From NCBI RefSeq assembly GCF_014640815.1, contig NZ_BMHM01000001.1, positions 716,875 through 780,874 on the forward strand: a stretch of DNA of 64,000 nt, read 5' to 3'. The position numbers were made by a program, and so were the translations under genes. The stretch is from Vreelandella lutescens. GTDB lineage: Bacteria > Pseudomonadota > Gammaproteobacteria > Pseudomonadales > Halomonadaceae. Below the pieces are notes generated by a model. It was not told the DNA's origin. It saw only the letters and a list, made by a program, of their open reading frames with translations, and ran no database searches. Every line of letters begins with the position of its first letter. Position 1 is the stretch's first letter. This document shows positions 26,521-35,064 of the stretch, in pieces.

Positions 26521-27066
26521 ATGAAAAAATCAATCTTTGCTGTATCCGTTCTTACACTGGCACTTGTTTCCACTCCGACTCTGGCTGATGAGATTACCGA
26601 AGAAGAGGTCCAGGAGTGTGTCATGGAACGCATCGAGAGCTTCCGTGTAGCGAATGGTCAAGAAGCTATCATTCGCTTCGACGTCTTGGAGGAGTGGGAG
26701 CAGATGTGCAAGGATGGTGAAGAGTACGAACAAGTACAACGGGAAACACAAACACGTCGACCTGTACAGCAATCTGAACCGGGTTTTGATATCCGCCTAG
26801 CGAGAAGCGGCACCACTGAAATCATTAGTCGTAGTGATAACTTGATCATTTACGATGCTGTCTTTAATCGTGGTAACTGTACCATGATAAAGACAGGTCC
26901 CGATCAGATTGAAAACATTCGTTTTGGTAATCTACAAGAACGGACAGACATGAGTGCAGAGCTTGGGTTCGGTGAGACTGAGACCTATGGTCATTTATGT
27001 CCAAACAGTCGTCTTCTGGAAGTAACAATCCATGCGTCTACCGGTAGTTGGGTGTTTACTTGGTAA
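26521..27066 (+). CDS. secreted protein of unknown function, 181 aa
   Basis: The protein begins with a clear Sec signal peptide (MKKSIFAVSV, hydrophobic core, TPTLA before DE; cleavage after residue 22). The mature part is acidic and has four cysteines, enough for two disulfides in the periplasm, with a beta-rich C-terminal half from about residue 95. I recognise no family. AGGAGG precedes the ATG at 26521. An open frame extends upstream to 26230, but that part overlaps the transposase relic in another frame and has no ribosome site. A terminator follows. Confidence 0.7.
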   Translation: MKKSIFAVSVLTLALVSTPTLADEITEEEVQECVMERIESFRVANGQEAIIRFDVLEEWEQMCKDGEEYEQVQRETQTRRPVQQSEPGFDIRLARSGTTEIISRSDNLIIYDAVFNRGNCTMIKTGPDQIENIRFGNLQERTDMSAELGFGETETYGHLCPNSRLLEVTIHASTGSWVFTW

Positions 27067-27073
27067 TCACACT

Positions 27074-27094
27074 GGGGTCTTTATGGCCCCTTTA
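27074..27094 (+). terminator. terminator of the secreted-protein gene
   Basis: GGGGTC (27074-27079) pairs with GGCCCC (27085-27090) around TTTAT, followed by TTTATAA, 7 bp after the stop. Confidence 0.55.
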
Positions 27095-28179
27095 TAAGCC
27101 GTAACATCATGGCCATATCTAATCGCCTTTATCGCCGAACTCTGGCGAAAAAAAAGCAGCCCACTGATCGGACAGCAGAGAGGTCTGTTAATTAAGTGCC
27201 CCGCTTTATTGTTGCGTGAAGTCCTCTATAACAGTGGTTTGATAGAGGCGCTGGAGGACAATCCAGTCGATCGACGCCAATCACTGCGCATCCGTCATTC
27301 GCTTGCTAGCCAGCTGCGTACCCTTGTCAACAACACCCTGGTGCTGACGTGGTCGGTGCCACTGTTTCTAGCGTCTGAGGCGCTGATCCTAGTGGGCGAC
27401 GCTGCCAGGCAGCCTCTTCCCGTTATCCAATCAGCGTCCTCATGAATAAGGCGGGGTAAAGCCTGCCAAGCCAGCAGCTCGTGGGTTGATTATGCAACCA
27501 GTCGCGCCGGAAAGGTGCCTACTTTGCTGCTGGCTCCTATTCGAGTCACTGACCACCGGTAGGGAAACAGAACAATTACCAACAATTTCACATCACTTTT
27601 GCCGAAGAGGCCGACCAACCGAAAGTCCGTTCCGCCATCTTTTGGAAACAGATCACCAACCTTCACGTCGCCAATCATGACGATGTGGTACAGGAACTTA
27701 ACTGATATGCACAACGCTGGAAATAGTGACATTTTGCCACTGCCAGTCGACACGCTGACTGCATTGCGCTCTGTTGCGTCGTGTCCTACCGAATATCTTG
27801 ACTGATCATGGATTGATGCCAGCTTCCAACTGCAGTAATGGCGGCGGTGTGTACGGATACCGAAAGACTCCTGCTCGACCGTTCAATGCCATTAAACAGT
27901 CAGAATACGTAAAGCAACATGGCTTTCGACAACGGCGGTGGCTCTCTTGGGAGCCCTATCAATCGATGACCCAACAACAACGGCTCAGTGCCCACACATT
28001 CTTATTTCACCCCCAGTGTGATGAATCAAAACGCAGTAAAGAAATTTGACGTCAAAAAACGTCAAATTAAGTCATGTGACTTTTATTTCACCATCCTCAA
28101 TTATGTCTCTCATGAACAGGGCAAGCAGCACATGAGTTAACGATGCCCATAAATTCATCAATGATAGAGGCAAATAGAG
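27095..28179. other. gene-poor stretch with eroded coding fragments
   Basis: About 1.1 kb without a supported gene. Several short frames carry protein-like runs that end abruptly: one near 27575-27690 reads FHITFAEEADQPKV then FWKQITNLHVANHDD before a stop, and another near 27840-28000 reads GVYGYRKTPARPF. None has a ribosome site or recognisable family, so I take them as decayed insertions. At 28043-28068 AATTTGACGT and ACGTCAAATT form a perfect 10-bp inverted repeat with a 6-nt loop, followed by GTCATGTGAC, about 110 bp before alpA. Confidence 0.5.
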
Positions 28180-28416
28180 ATGGAAACTTTAAATGCTAAA
28201 CCAATGACGCTTCTGCGTCTGAAACAAGTGATAGCGATAACGGGACTATCCCGTTCGTCCATTTACAGCATGTTGGATGAAAACTCATCTAGCTATGACC
28301 CTGATTTTCCTAAGCAAGTAAAAATAGGAAAAAAGTCGGTGGCCTGGGTAGAAAATGAAGTTGATCAGTGGATTGGCAAGCGTATCGCTGCGCGTCTAAC
28401 TAAACAGGAGAAGTAA
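28180..28416 (+). CDS. AlpA-family transcriptional regulator
   Basis: A 78-residue MerR-like winged-helix DNA-binding protein of the AlpA family: LLRLKQVIAITGLSRSSIYSM forms the helix-turn-helix, followed by FPKQVKIGKKSVAWVENEVDQWI, the standard wing. In E. coli CP4-57, AlpA activates the integrase gene and excision, so this protein may control element mobility here. It begins a rightward AT-rich group with the yfjI-like gene 1 bp after its stop, and possibly yfjJ. No autoregulatory site can be proven, but the inverted repeat at 28043-28068 is a candidate. Confidence 0.88.
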   Translation: METLNAKPMTLLRLKQVIAITGLSRSSIYSMLDENSSSYDPDFPKQVKIGKKSVAWVENEVDQWIGKRIAARLTKQEK

Positions 28417-28417
28417 T

Positions 28418-29911
28418 ATGGCTATTCATCGGACAGGCAGAAATGCCGAGCTCAATAACCATGTAAAAGATTTAATTGAGCAATCAGCAGATGAAATGTC
28501 GATAAATTTACAAATCGACCAAAAAATGGCTTTGTCATGTTATTTGACTGCGGCGTCAACTGCATTACAGGGGGTGGCAGATATCCGCTGGCCTGATGGT
28601 AGGGAGTCCCCGCTATCTCTATTTACGCTGCTACTTGCAGGCTCGGGAGAGAGAAAAACAACAGCTTTTGCTAAAGCAAATTCAGTTGTACTGGCTAAAA
28701 ATAAGGAATTAGCTCTAAGTAACGAGCGTAGGAAAAATCGATACGATAACGAAATTCGCATTTGGAGCAAAAAATACAAAGCAATTGAAAGTAAAATTGT
28801 TCGTGAAACTGTGCAAGGTCGAGAGACTGAAAAGTACGAAAAAATACTGAAGGAGCTAGATATGGAAAAACCTGAAAAGCCATCGATAATTGACTTCATA
28901 TATAAGGATTCAACATCCGAAGCTTTAATGCAAGGATTGCATGATAAATCAAAGTATGCATCGTTGATATCAAGTGAGGGTGCTGGAATATTGAATGGAG
29001 GGGCATTTAAAAATTATGCTTCTATTAATGATGCCTGGAGTGGCGATGATCTAAAAGTGGATAGGAAATCAACTGCCTCAAGCTATGTAAAAGGGGCTAG
29101 GTTGACTATTGGTGTTATGGTGCAAAATGAAATAATGAATGAGTTTAATAAAAAACATTCATGCGAGTTCCGAGCTTCAGGCCTTTGGGCTAGGTTTTTA
29201 GTTTTTTTGCCTGAAAGCCGAATTGGTAAGCGCAATCAGTCCGGGCCTGTTCAAAGCCGTTACTCAAGTTTGTTCAACAGAAGTTGCAGTAAGTATATTC
29301 ATGAGCAAATAAATATTCTGGAAAAACGGAGTGAAAGAAAGGCAATGAGTCTGTCAAGAGAAGCCGCTGCAGAATTTGCGCTTATGTGTCAGCATGTTGA
29401 AAGCGAAACTCTATCTGGTGGTCAATATGCTTCATTTAAAGATTTAGCATCTAAGGTGCCAGAAAATATTATCAGGCTATCGGCTATATTAAGTGCTTTC
29501 GATAATGGTTTGGACGTGTGTGTTACTAAGCATTATCTGGTGAAAGCATATAACATGGTTCAAATATGTGCAAATGATTTCATGCGCGTTTTCTATATGC
29601 CTAGTGAAGAAGATATAGACGATAATGTCTTGCACCAATGGCTTGAAGGTAAGAGAAAACTTGGATATCGATATTTGAAGAAAAACTATATTAGGAGAAA
29701 TGTTTCGTCAAGGTTAAGGAATATCGATAAGTTAAACGCGTCAATCGATCGGTTGTCAAATAAAGGGATGATATCTAGATTTGTAATGAGTAACGTTCAG
29801 GCGATTGATATGTACCCTAATATAATCATTGATTATGTGGCTGCAAACCACGAGTTATTTGGAATGAATGGACCTTTTAAACCATTTGTTGACATTAACT
29901 TTGTGATTTAA
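28418..29911 (+). CDS. DUF3987 (YfjI-like) ATPase, putative replication helicase/primase partner
   Basis: The 497-residue protein matches DUF3987/YfjI of CP4-57-like elements. IRWPDGRESPLSLFTLLLAGSGERKTTAF near 51-79 holds a P-loop variant (AGSGERKTT), and a long basic coiled region follows near 85-150. A DUF3987 core continues with YASLISSEGAGILNGG and FRASGLWARFLVFLPES. These proteins are thought to act in element replication as primase/helicase-type ATPases, but this is not well established. Codons are markedly AT-rich compared with the BREX genes. AGGAGA precedes its ATG. Confidence 0.8.
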   Translation: MAIHRTGRNAELNNHVKDLIEQSADEMSINLQIDQKMALSCYLTAASTALQGVADIRWPDGRESPLSLFTLLLAGSGERKTTAFAKANSVVLAKNKELALSNERRKNRYDNEIRIWSKKYKAIESKIVRETVQGRETEKYEKILKELDMEKPEKPSIIDFIYKDSTSEALMQGLHDKSKYASLISSEGAGILNGGAFKNYASINDAWSGDDLKVDRKSTASSYVKGARLTIGVMVQNEIMNEFNKKHSCEFRASGLWARFLVFLPESRIGKRNQSGPVQSRYSSLFNRSCSKYIHEQINILEKRSERKAMSLSREAAAEFALMCQHVESETLSGGQYASFKDLASKVPENIIRLSAILSAFDNGLDVCVTKHYLVKAYNMVQICANDFMRVFYMPSEEDIDDNVLHQWLEGKRKLGYRYLKKNYIRRNVSSRLRNIDKLNASIDRLSNKGMISRFVMSNVQAIDMYPNIIIDYVAANHELFGMNGPFKPFVDINFVI

Positions 29912-30257
29912 TTAAGAGTGTGAGTGCGCAGTATTTAGAGTCTTGTGTGCTGAATACATAAGAAAAAGTTTTGGTATATATGTTATTGGATTGTGTATTT
30001 TTATTTAAAATAGGTAGATGCTAGGTGTCTTTTAATTACTCCTTTCTATACTCGTAAAACATAATTGCTAAGGTGATATTAGGGTGGAGTAACTACCCTT
30101 ATACTAAGAAAGTGAAGTAGAGTATTGCACCTTTTAGCGGTTACCAAGTCTTGGCTTTCTGCTTTATTAGAAAGAAATGTGTATATCAAAAATCTGCCAT
30201 GCCATAGTCATGAGCCTGATAAAACTGCGCATATTATCTTGTTATAAGGATGCTTAA
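29912..30257. other. AT-rich intergenic region between yfjI-like and yfjJ-like genes
   Basis: About 346 bp of AT-rich DNA without a gene. It contains an AGGGT/ACCCT hairpin near 30080-30100 and several TATA-rich stretches. Because a rolling-circle-like replication protein is encoded just downstream, a replication origin could lie here, but I see no iteron array or nick-site motif to prove it. Confidence 0.35.
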
Positions 30258-31310
30258 ATGATTGATTTATTTTCTAAAGCTAATTCGAATGCATTAAATG
30301 CAACTAATGATAGTTGGCTAGAGTTAAGAGGTGGGCCGCGTGGTTACTGTGTGCAAGTGATTGGCTTGGTTAAGCGTCTAAAAGAGCAAGGGTGGCCTGC
30401 ATTTAGTTCGAACGACGAAGGTGGGGCTGTCTTACTGTCTAGCCTTACTAGTAACGAGCTATTTGAAAGTATAATCGAAGGAGTTAACCTTGATAGGCTG
30501 GATGCGTCAAGATTGCCATATAATCCATATCTCTTATGCTTTTTAAGTCTTTTAAATGAAATTAAATCTAGGTTTGATGGTCAAGAGATAAATGCCATTA
30601 GTAAAGAAGATTTGCTTAATTTCAGCGTTAATTTTTTGAATTATGAATTTTCCTCTAGAAAAATAAGTTTGCTGAGGTATAAGCAAGAAAAAGCGTATCG
30701 TAATAGACTTAAGAGCGCATATGGGTATGTTGACTCTTTACATAATTTATATTCAAGAATACTTTGCGTTAGAGTCGATTTTTCTTATCGTAAAGGTAAG
30801 TTTATAGAAAGTGATAATTTCGGTAAACAAATGAGAGAGGTAAAAAACGACTGGAAGGTTATGCATTCAAAGCTAAGAGCATCGGAGCTTGGCGAAGATA
30901 TGATAGGGTATTTGATAAAACTTGAATATGGACTGCTTAAAGGCTTTCATTACCATGCTTTAATTATTTATAACGGATCAAAGCGCCAGCAGGACGTCGT
31001 GTTAGGGAAAATGCTAGGTGAATGCTGGGTTAACAATGTAGTGTCTGGCAATGATGGTCGATACTATAATTGTAATCGATACAAGAATAGGTATAAGAGC
31101 CTTGGAATTGGTTCTATAAATTATTATGAAATGGATAAACGTAAAGCCCTTAAAAGCATGGTTTTGAACTATATGCTTAAGCCTGATGACGTATTAGATT
31201 TTATAGGCCTGAACGAGCGCTTGTTTTTTAAGGGCGTGCTGAAGAAAAAATATAATTCATGTAATGGCAGGCCTAGAAAGAAGGTTTCTATCAAGGCTTG
31301 GGAAGCATAA
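30258..31310 (+). CDS. YagK/YfjJ-family, inovirus Gp2-like replication protein
   Basis: The 350-residue basic protein has the YagK/YfjJ C-terminal domain, related to inovirus Gp2 replication initiators. The hallmark LKGFHYHALIIYNG near 232-245 resembles an HUH metal site, followed by NRYKNRYKSLGIGSINYYE and a YMLKPDD motif. It probably starts replication of the excised element, though biochemical data for the family are thin. AAGGA lies 8 nt before the ATG. Its 3' end overlaps the end of the convergent gene at 31291 by 20 nt. Base composition is AT-rich, as in the rest of this block. Confidence 0.8.
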   Translation: MIDLFSKANSNALNATNDSWLELRGGPRGYCVQVIGLVKRLKEQGWPAFSSNDEGGAVLLSSLTSNELFESIIEGVNLDRLDASRLPYNPYLLCFLSLLNEIKSRFDGQEINAISKEDLLNFSVNFLNYEFSSRKISLLRYKQEKAYRNRLKSAYGYVDSLHNLYSRILCVRVDFSYRKGKFIESDNFGKQMREVKNDWKVMHSKLRASELGEDMIGYLIKLEYGLLKGFHYHALIIYNGSKRQQDVVLGKMLGECWVNNVVSGNDGRYYNCNRYKNRYKSLGIGSINYYEMDKRKALKSMVLNYMLKPDDVLDFIGLNERLFFKGVLKKKYNSCNGRPRKKVSIKAWEA

Positions 31311-32424
31311 ACCGCGCCAGTTGTTGCGATATTCGTTTAGGCAGTGCTTTTTCTTTATCCGCCTGGTCTTTTATGTCTTGTATTCTGGGCGGATTGTTTC
31401 TATCAATGCGTTCGCTAATTCTAAGGGCAAGTTCATTCATATTTACTACTGCTGGTGTAATTGCAGTATGGTATCTTGATTTTTCTGATAGACTTGGGGC
31501 GTGCATGTTTTTCATCAGTTGATCAGTGATTACAACATCTGTGCATGCGCTTAGTACGGTCTTACTTATTTCTTTTTTATTAATTTCTCGATAATTGTCG
31601 GAAATAAACTCTTTGATCAATATTTTTATCTGGTCATTGTCACTGATTGTGTTTGTTTTTTTCTCGATAAGAAATCTGACGCATGCTCTATTTAGCATTA
31701 TTAAATTGTCATTCATCCACTCTTTAGTCACATCTAAATTTTCAAGCTGTATAATTTCATCTTGGATTGCTTTGGCTTCATCCTGTATTTTTTTGTTCCG
31801 CAGTCTTTCTTCTTTCTCTTTGTTTATTTGTTGCTGTAGGAAATGAGGGATGATTTTATCTAAATCATAGCTTCTTATCCAAAGTTGATCTATTGTAATG
31901 AAAAGCTCACATGGATTAATAGGTGGGAGGGTGACTGTTATTTTTTTTGGTTTGAAGTGTTGTAAAGAGTTTTTGCGTTCAAAGAAACAAAAGCGAGCCT
32001 CAGTCCTAAGCCGTCTTGAAATTTGACAAGTCTTAAATTTTTTGTCTGTTTCGTTAAGAGCAATATTTTCAGCAGATAATATATTTATTTCTGTTGGAGA
32101 GTTAAATCTTGCTATATTGTAGAAAAGAGAAATGGTTATCGATTTCGCGCATAATATTTTATCGTATACGCTGCTATCTACTACGACGTAGTCACAGTCA
32201 TTAACTTCTTGATAGACAGTTCTGTTATCTTCAAGAAAGCCTTGGAATGGTGCAAATGGGGCTATTAAGTTTATATCAACTGAAAGGCAATAAAGGTGGA
32301 TGAGTGAGCTCGGCTTATATAGTAAAGGGATGCTTTTTTCAACCAGTCTTTCGAGCAAAGAATTTTTATTAATACCGGCTAGTTTAGCGGCATCATCGAA
32401 AGTAAAAAGTTCATCGTTTGACAT
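31291..32424 (-). CDS. unrecognised protein, 377 aa, with N-terminal helix-turn-helix-like segment
   Basis: I do not recognise this gene. Starting at the ATG at 32424 it reads MSNDELFTFDDAAKLAGINK, which looks like a helix-turn-helix, then a mixed alpha/beta part to about residue 170 and a highly charged helical region (about 195-240, rich in Lys/Glu, coiled-coil-like). It sits 19 bp downstream of the integrase in the same direction, so it may be cotranscribed with it, and its 3' end overlaps yfjJ. It is AT-rich. A regulator or accessory of the integrase is possible but unproven. Confidence 0.6.
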   Translation of the reverse strand: MSNDELFTFDDAAKLAGINKNSLLERLVEKSIPLLYKPSSLIHLYCLSVDINLIAPFAPFQGFLEDNRTVYQEVNDCDYVVVDSSVYDKILCAKSITISLFYNIARFNSPTEINILSAENIALNETDKKFKTCQISRRLRTEARFCFFERKNSLQHFKPKKITVTLPPINPCELFITIDQLWIRSYDLDKIIPHFLQQQINKEKEERLRNKKIQDEAKAIQDEIIQLENLDVTKEWMNDNLIMLNRACVRFLIEKKTNTISDNDQIKILIKEFISDNYREINKKEISKTVLSACTDVVITDQLMKNMHAPSLSEKSRYHTAITPAVVNMNELALRISERIDRNNPPRIQDIKDQADKEKALPKRISQQLARFMLPKP

Positions 32425-32443
32425 GCTTAGATTGACCTTATGT

Positions 32444-33652
32444 TCATTTTTTATTGATGTCGTTGAAAACAAAATCAGCCCATCCTTGCATCATTTGTCT
32501 GCGTTTTTCAAACAAGTCCCCACGCCTATATGCAGCCTCTACCTTATTTTCAATAGTATGTGCTAGCGCCATTTCAGCTACGTCACGCGGGTAGCTTGTC
32601 ACTTCCCCTGTCCAGTCTCGAAAACTTGAGCGAAAGCCATGGGGAACGTAATTTCCTTTTTCACCACTGGGGCCATATCCAAGACCTCGCATAAATTGCA
32701 AAAGCGACATATTGGATAGTGGTCGACCCACCTTCATTCCGGGGAAAAGAAAATTATTACCTCTAACGCGCTGCAGGCTATGTAATAGATCCATTGCTTG
32801 CTTAGATAGTGGCACTCTATGCTCTCTATTAGCTTTCATGCGGGCTGCTGGTATTAGCCACGTAGCTTTACCCATATCGATCTCATGCCATTCAGCGTTG
32901 AGCACCTCAGAGGTACGCGTGGTTGTTAGTATCAAAAACTGCAGTGCTTTTGATGACACGCTATTGTAAGCCTGTATTGAACTTACAAATATCGCCACCT
33001 CGTCATAAGGCATAGCAGGGTGGTGAGTCACTTTTTGAACCCTTGACGGCTTGGCTAAGAGTTTGTCGAGATGGCCGCGCCAGCGCGCTGGGTTGACTGG
33101 GTCGCGGTATTCATGGGCTGCAGCGTAATCAAGCACATTCTCGATCCGCCCCTGTACACGCTTAGCTGTCTCGTTTTTGACTGTCCAGATAGGCGTTAGA
33201 ACCTTCAATATGTCCTGCGTTGTGACATTCTCTACAGGGAGGTTTCCTATCACCGGGCGGGCATATGTTTTAAGCGTGCTTACCCACTGACGCGCATGCT
33301 TAGCATTTCGCCAACTGCGACGGTGAGATTGAATGTAGCGCGCTGCACAATGCGTGAAAGTTACAGGCCCTGCTACTGGATCAGATTTCTGCTCACGAGC
33401 AGCCAGTGGGTCGATGCCTTGCTTCACAAGCTTGCGTTGCTCAGCAGCAACGACCCTTGCCTCTGATAGGGAGCAATCTGCAAAGCTACCGAGGCCCATA
33501 TCTCTCAATTTGCCGTTCCATCGAAAACGGTAAATCCAGCTTGCGCCGGCACCTTTACCGATTTTCAGATACAGCCCATCCCCATCATTGGTCATGCCAG
33601 GGTTTGATTCCCTGACCAGCTTCTGTACGCCTTTTGTTGTCAGTTTGCCCAC
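32444..33652 (-). CDS. int: P4-type site-specific tyrosine recombinase (integrase)
   Basis: The integrase inserts the element into tRNA-Ser. It has the N-terminal DUF4102-type arm-binding domain (NDGDGLYLKIGKGAGASWIYR), a core-binding domain (residues about 90-190) and the catalytic domain with TTTRTSEVL (first Arg), HGFRSSFRDW (His and second Arg), LAHTIE and the nucleophile in AAYRRGD. I prefer the GTG at 33652 (402 residues), which follows GGGAGA by 8 nt; an in-frame ATG at 33691 has no ribosome site and overlaps the region of AGCCCATAC repeats. It lies at the element end away from the intact tRNA. Confidence 0.93.
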   Translation of the reverse strand: MGKLTTKGVQKLVRESNPGMTNDGDGLYLKIGKGAGASWIYRFRWNGKLRDMGLGSFADCSLSEARVVAAEQRKLVKQGIDPLAAREQKSDPVAGPVTFTHCAARYIQSHRRSWRNAKHARQWVSTLKTYARPVIGNLPVENVTTQDILKVLTPIWTVKNETAKRVQGRIENVLDYAAAHEYRDPVNPARWRGHLDKLLAKPSRVQKVTHHPAMPYDEVAIFVSSIQAYNSVSSKALQFLILTTTRTSEVLNAEWHEIDMGKATWLIPAARMKANREHRVPLSKQAMDLLHSLQRVRGNNFLFPGMKVGRPLSNMSLLQFMRGLGYGPSGEKGNYVPHGFRSSFRDWTGEVTSYPRDVAEMALAHTIENKVEAAYRRGDLFEKRRQMMQGWADFVFNDINKK

Positions 33653-33695
33653 AGCTGCTATCTCCCATAGTAGATTTTTCAAGATTACCATATGC

Positions 33696-33720
33696 TAGCC
33701 CATACGCCAGCCCATACTTT
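33696..33720 (+). repeat. right pair of AGCCCATAC repeats (probable integrase arm sites)
   Basis: AGCCCATAC occurs at 33697-33705 and 33709-33717 with the same 12-bp period and trailing TTT as at 3119-3143. The pair lies directly upstream of int, so integrase binding here could also repress its own gene. Confidence 0.6.
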
Positions 33721-33836
33721 TCTTGTGTGACTAGTCGCATGAATGTGGATGTAGTGGGACTTATTTTTTACTTTTTTCTATATAAATCAGTTATTTCTGT
33801 ATTTTTTTGGATTTGTCAGGACGATGAGTATGCGGA

Positions 33837-33850
33837 CTCCCTCTCCGCCA
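33837..33850 (+). repeat. attR core, copy of the tRNA-Ser 3' end
   Basis: CTCCCTCTCCGCCA repeats 3051-3064 exactly. The sequence before it does not continue the tRNA, so this is the displaced copy that marks the right end of the island. Confidence 0.85.
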
Positions 33851-33856
33851 CAGAAT

Positions 33857-33892
33857 TTAAAAAAGCCCGCTGAGCAATCAGCGGGCTTTTTT
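33857..33892. terminator. bidirectional terminator beyond attR (original tRNA-Ser terminator)
   Basis: GCCCGCTGA (33865-33873) pairs with TCAGCGGGC (33878-33886) around GCAA. It is flanked by an A run on the left and a T run on the right, so it can work in both directions. Its distance from the att core fits the pre-insertion tRNA terminator. Confidence 0.8.
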
Positions 33893-34028
33893 GTGTTTGA
33901 GGTTTTCACGAATAAACAAACAGCATTCATGCCTCAGCGTGCAGAATGCCGCCCCCACCAACATAACAATTGCCCTGACGACCCACGATCCGTCTATACT
34001 CGAAAAAAGTCACCCGGCTAGGCTGCCC

Positions 34029-34901
34029 ATGTCCGTTGATTTACAGGCGCTTTATCCCAAGCTAGTTCACTTGATGCTCGATACTGTGTTCGTGGTGGAT
34101 GCGGATCATCAGATCCTGTTCGTTAGCGATGCCTGCGAATCACTGCTGGGCTATCGTGCCGATGAGCTGGTGGGGTCGCTGATTACTCGCTATATGCACC
34201 CAGAAGATTTGGCCGTGACTAAAGCCTCCATTAAACGGGTGATGAATGGGCAGCCCCATCTCGATTTTCGTAACCGCTACCTGCATAAGAACGGCAGCGT
34301 GGTGCATGTGCTGTGGTCGGCTCGCTGGTCGGAAGAAGAGCAGGTGAGAATTGGGGTGGCGCGGGATGTAACGGCCCAGGTGCAGGCGGAAGACGACCTA
34401 CGCTTTTTGGCGCATCACGACCCGCTCACCAAACTGACCAATCGTTCGCTGTTTTACGACCGTTTGGAATCGGCGTTAAGTACCGCAAGACGCTATCAAA
34501 CCCGCTTTGCGCTGCTGTTTTTAGATGTAAACGACTTTAAGCGCATTAATGATGTGCATGGCCACGCGGTGGGGGATGCGGTGCTGTGTGAGGTGGCTCG
34601 CCGTTTGAGTGACTGCGTGCGCGAAACCGATACGGTGGCACGTATGGGGGGCGATGAATTTACGGTGTTATTGACCGACGTTCACTCTAAAGAGGCCGCT
34701 ATCGAAAAAGCTGCCCAAATACTGGAGGTGCTTTCTGCACCACTCGCGGCAGAGGTAGGAGGGGCGGATATGCGGGGTATCGGCATGCCGTCTTGCAGTG
34801 TGGGTGTGGCCACCTACCCAGAAGACGGCAAAGATGCCGATACGCTACTTAACTATGCCGATGTCAAAATGTACCGAATGAAAAGGCGACGTGCGCGTTA
34901 G
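34029..34901 (+). CDS. PAS-GGDEF diguanylate cyclase
   Basis: The 290-residue protein joins a PAS sensor (about 10-118, with LFVSDACESLLGY) to a GGDEF domain (about 125-290). The active-site motif is the intact GGDEF at 207-211, and the inhibitory I-site RETD is at 198-201, five residues upstream, so it should make c-di-GMP from two GTP with product inhibition. No membrane segment is seen, so it is cytosolic. The ATG at 34029 matches the domain start; the frame extends to 33891 but that part reads through the terminator region. It is the first chromosomal gene after the island. Confidence 0.9.
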   Translation: MSVDLQALYPKLVHLMLDTVFVVDADHQILFVSDACESLLGYRADELVGSLITRYMHPEDLAVTKASIKRVMNGQPHLDFRNRYLHKNGSVVHVLWSARWSEEEQVRIGVARDVTAQVQAEDDLRFLAHHDPLTKLTNRSLFYDRLESALSTARRYQTRFALLFLDVNDFKRINDVHGHAVGDAVLCEVARRLSDCVRETDTVARMGGDEFTVLLTDVHSKEAAIEKAAQILEVLSAPLAAEVGGADMRGIGMPSCSVGVATYPEDGKDADTLLNYADVKMYRMKRRRAR

Positions 34902-34915
34902 TAACTTGGCTGCTT

Positions 34916-34999
34916 TTAAAACGGTAGCCCACCGCTAAAGCCAAAAATCGCTACGGCAATCACAACAACGACAACAACGATGGTAGTAGTAGATGGCAT
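34916..34999 (-). CDS. small single-span membrane protein, 27 aa
   Basis: A short frame from the ATG at 34999 (GAGGAAGAG upstream) encodes MPSTTTI, a run of valines and other hydrophobic residues, and FGFSGGLPF, ending at TAA. The valine-rich core is one transmembrane helix. It is too short for standard gene finders, and convergent to the diguanylate cyclase. Similar small hydrophobic peptides are common, but I cannot name a family. Confidence 0.5.
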   Translation of the reverse strand: MPSTTTIVVVVVVIAVAIFGFSGGLPF

Positions 35000-35064
35000 G
35001 CTCTCTTCCTCTGAGAAATAAGTGTGCTTTAAGCCTAGCTGCTGGCCAGCGGTTTCGCACATTT

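Larger units (their letters stand above)
3051..33850. mobile_element. tRNA-Ser-integrated BREX island (30.8 kb, CP4-57/P4-like)
   Basis: The element lies between two copies of CTCCCTCTCCGCCA: the tRNA-Ser 3' end at 3051-3064 and 33837-33850. It encodes a P4-type tyrosine integrase at its right end. Both ends carry a pair of AGCCCATAC repeats spaced 12 bp apart (3119-3140 and 33696-33717), in keeping with integrase arm sites. Cargo is a BREX operon with extra defence genes, a recombination cassette, umuDC, alpA, yfjI-like and yfjJ-like genes. I see no relaxase of conjugative type, no type IV secretion genes and no phage structural genes, so transfer would need help from another element. Confidence 0.88.

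Noticed and set aside
27209..28049. Several short plus-strand frames
   Set aside because: They lack ribosome sites and known domains and break off abruptly; treated as decayed fragments.
3051..33850. Complete prophage or conjugative ICE
   Set aside because: No capsid, terminase, tail, lysis, relaxase or type IV secretion genes are present; only integrase and replication-type genes.
33891..34028. Longer N-terminus of the diguanylate cyclase
   Set aside because: The added residues come from the tRNA terminator region and have no domain; ATG 34029 begins right at the PAS region.
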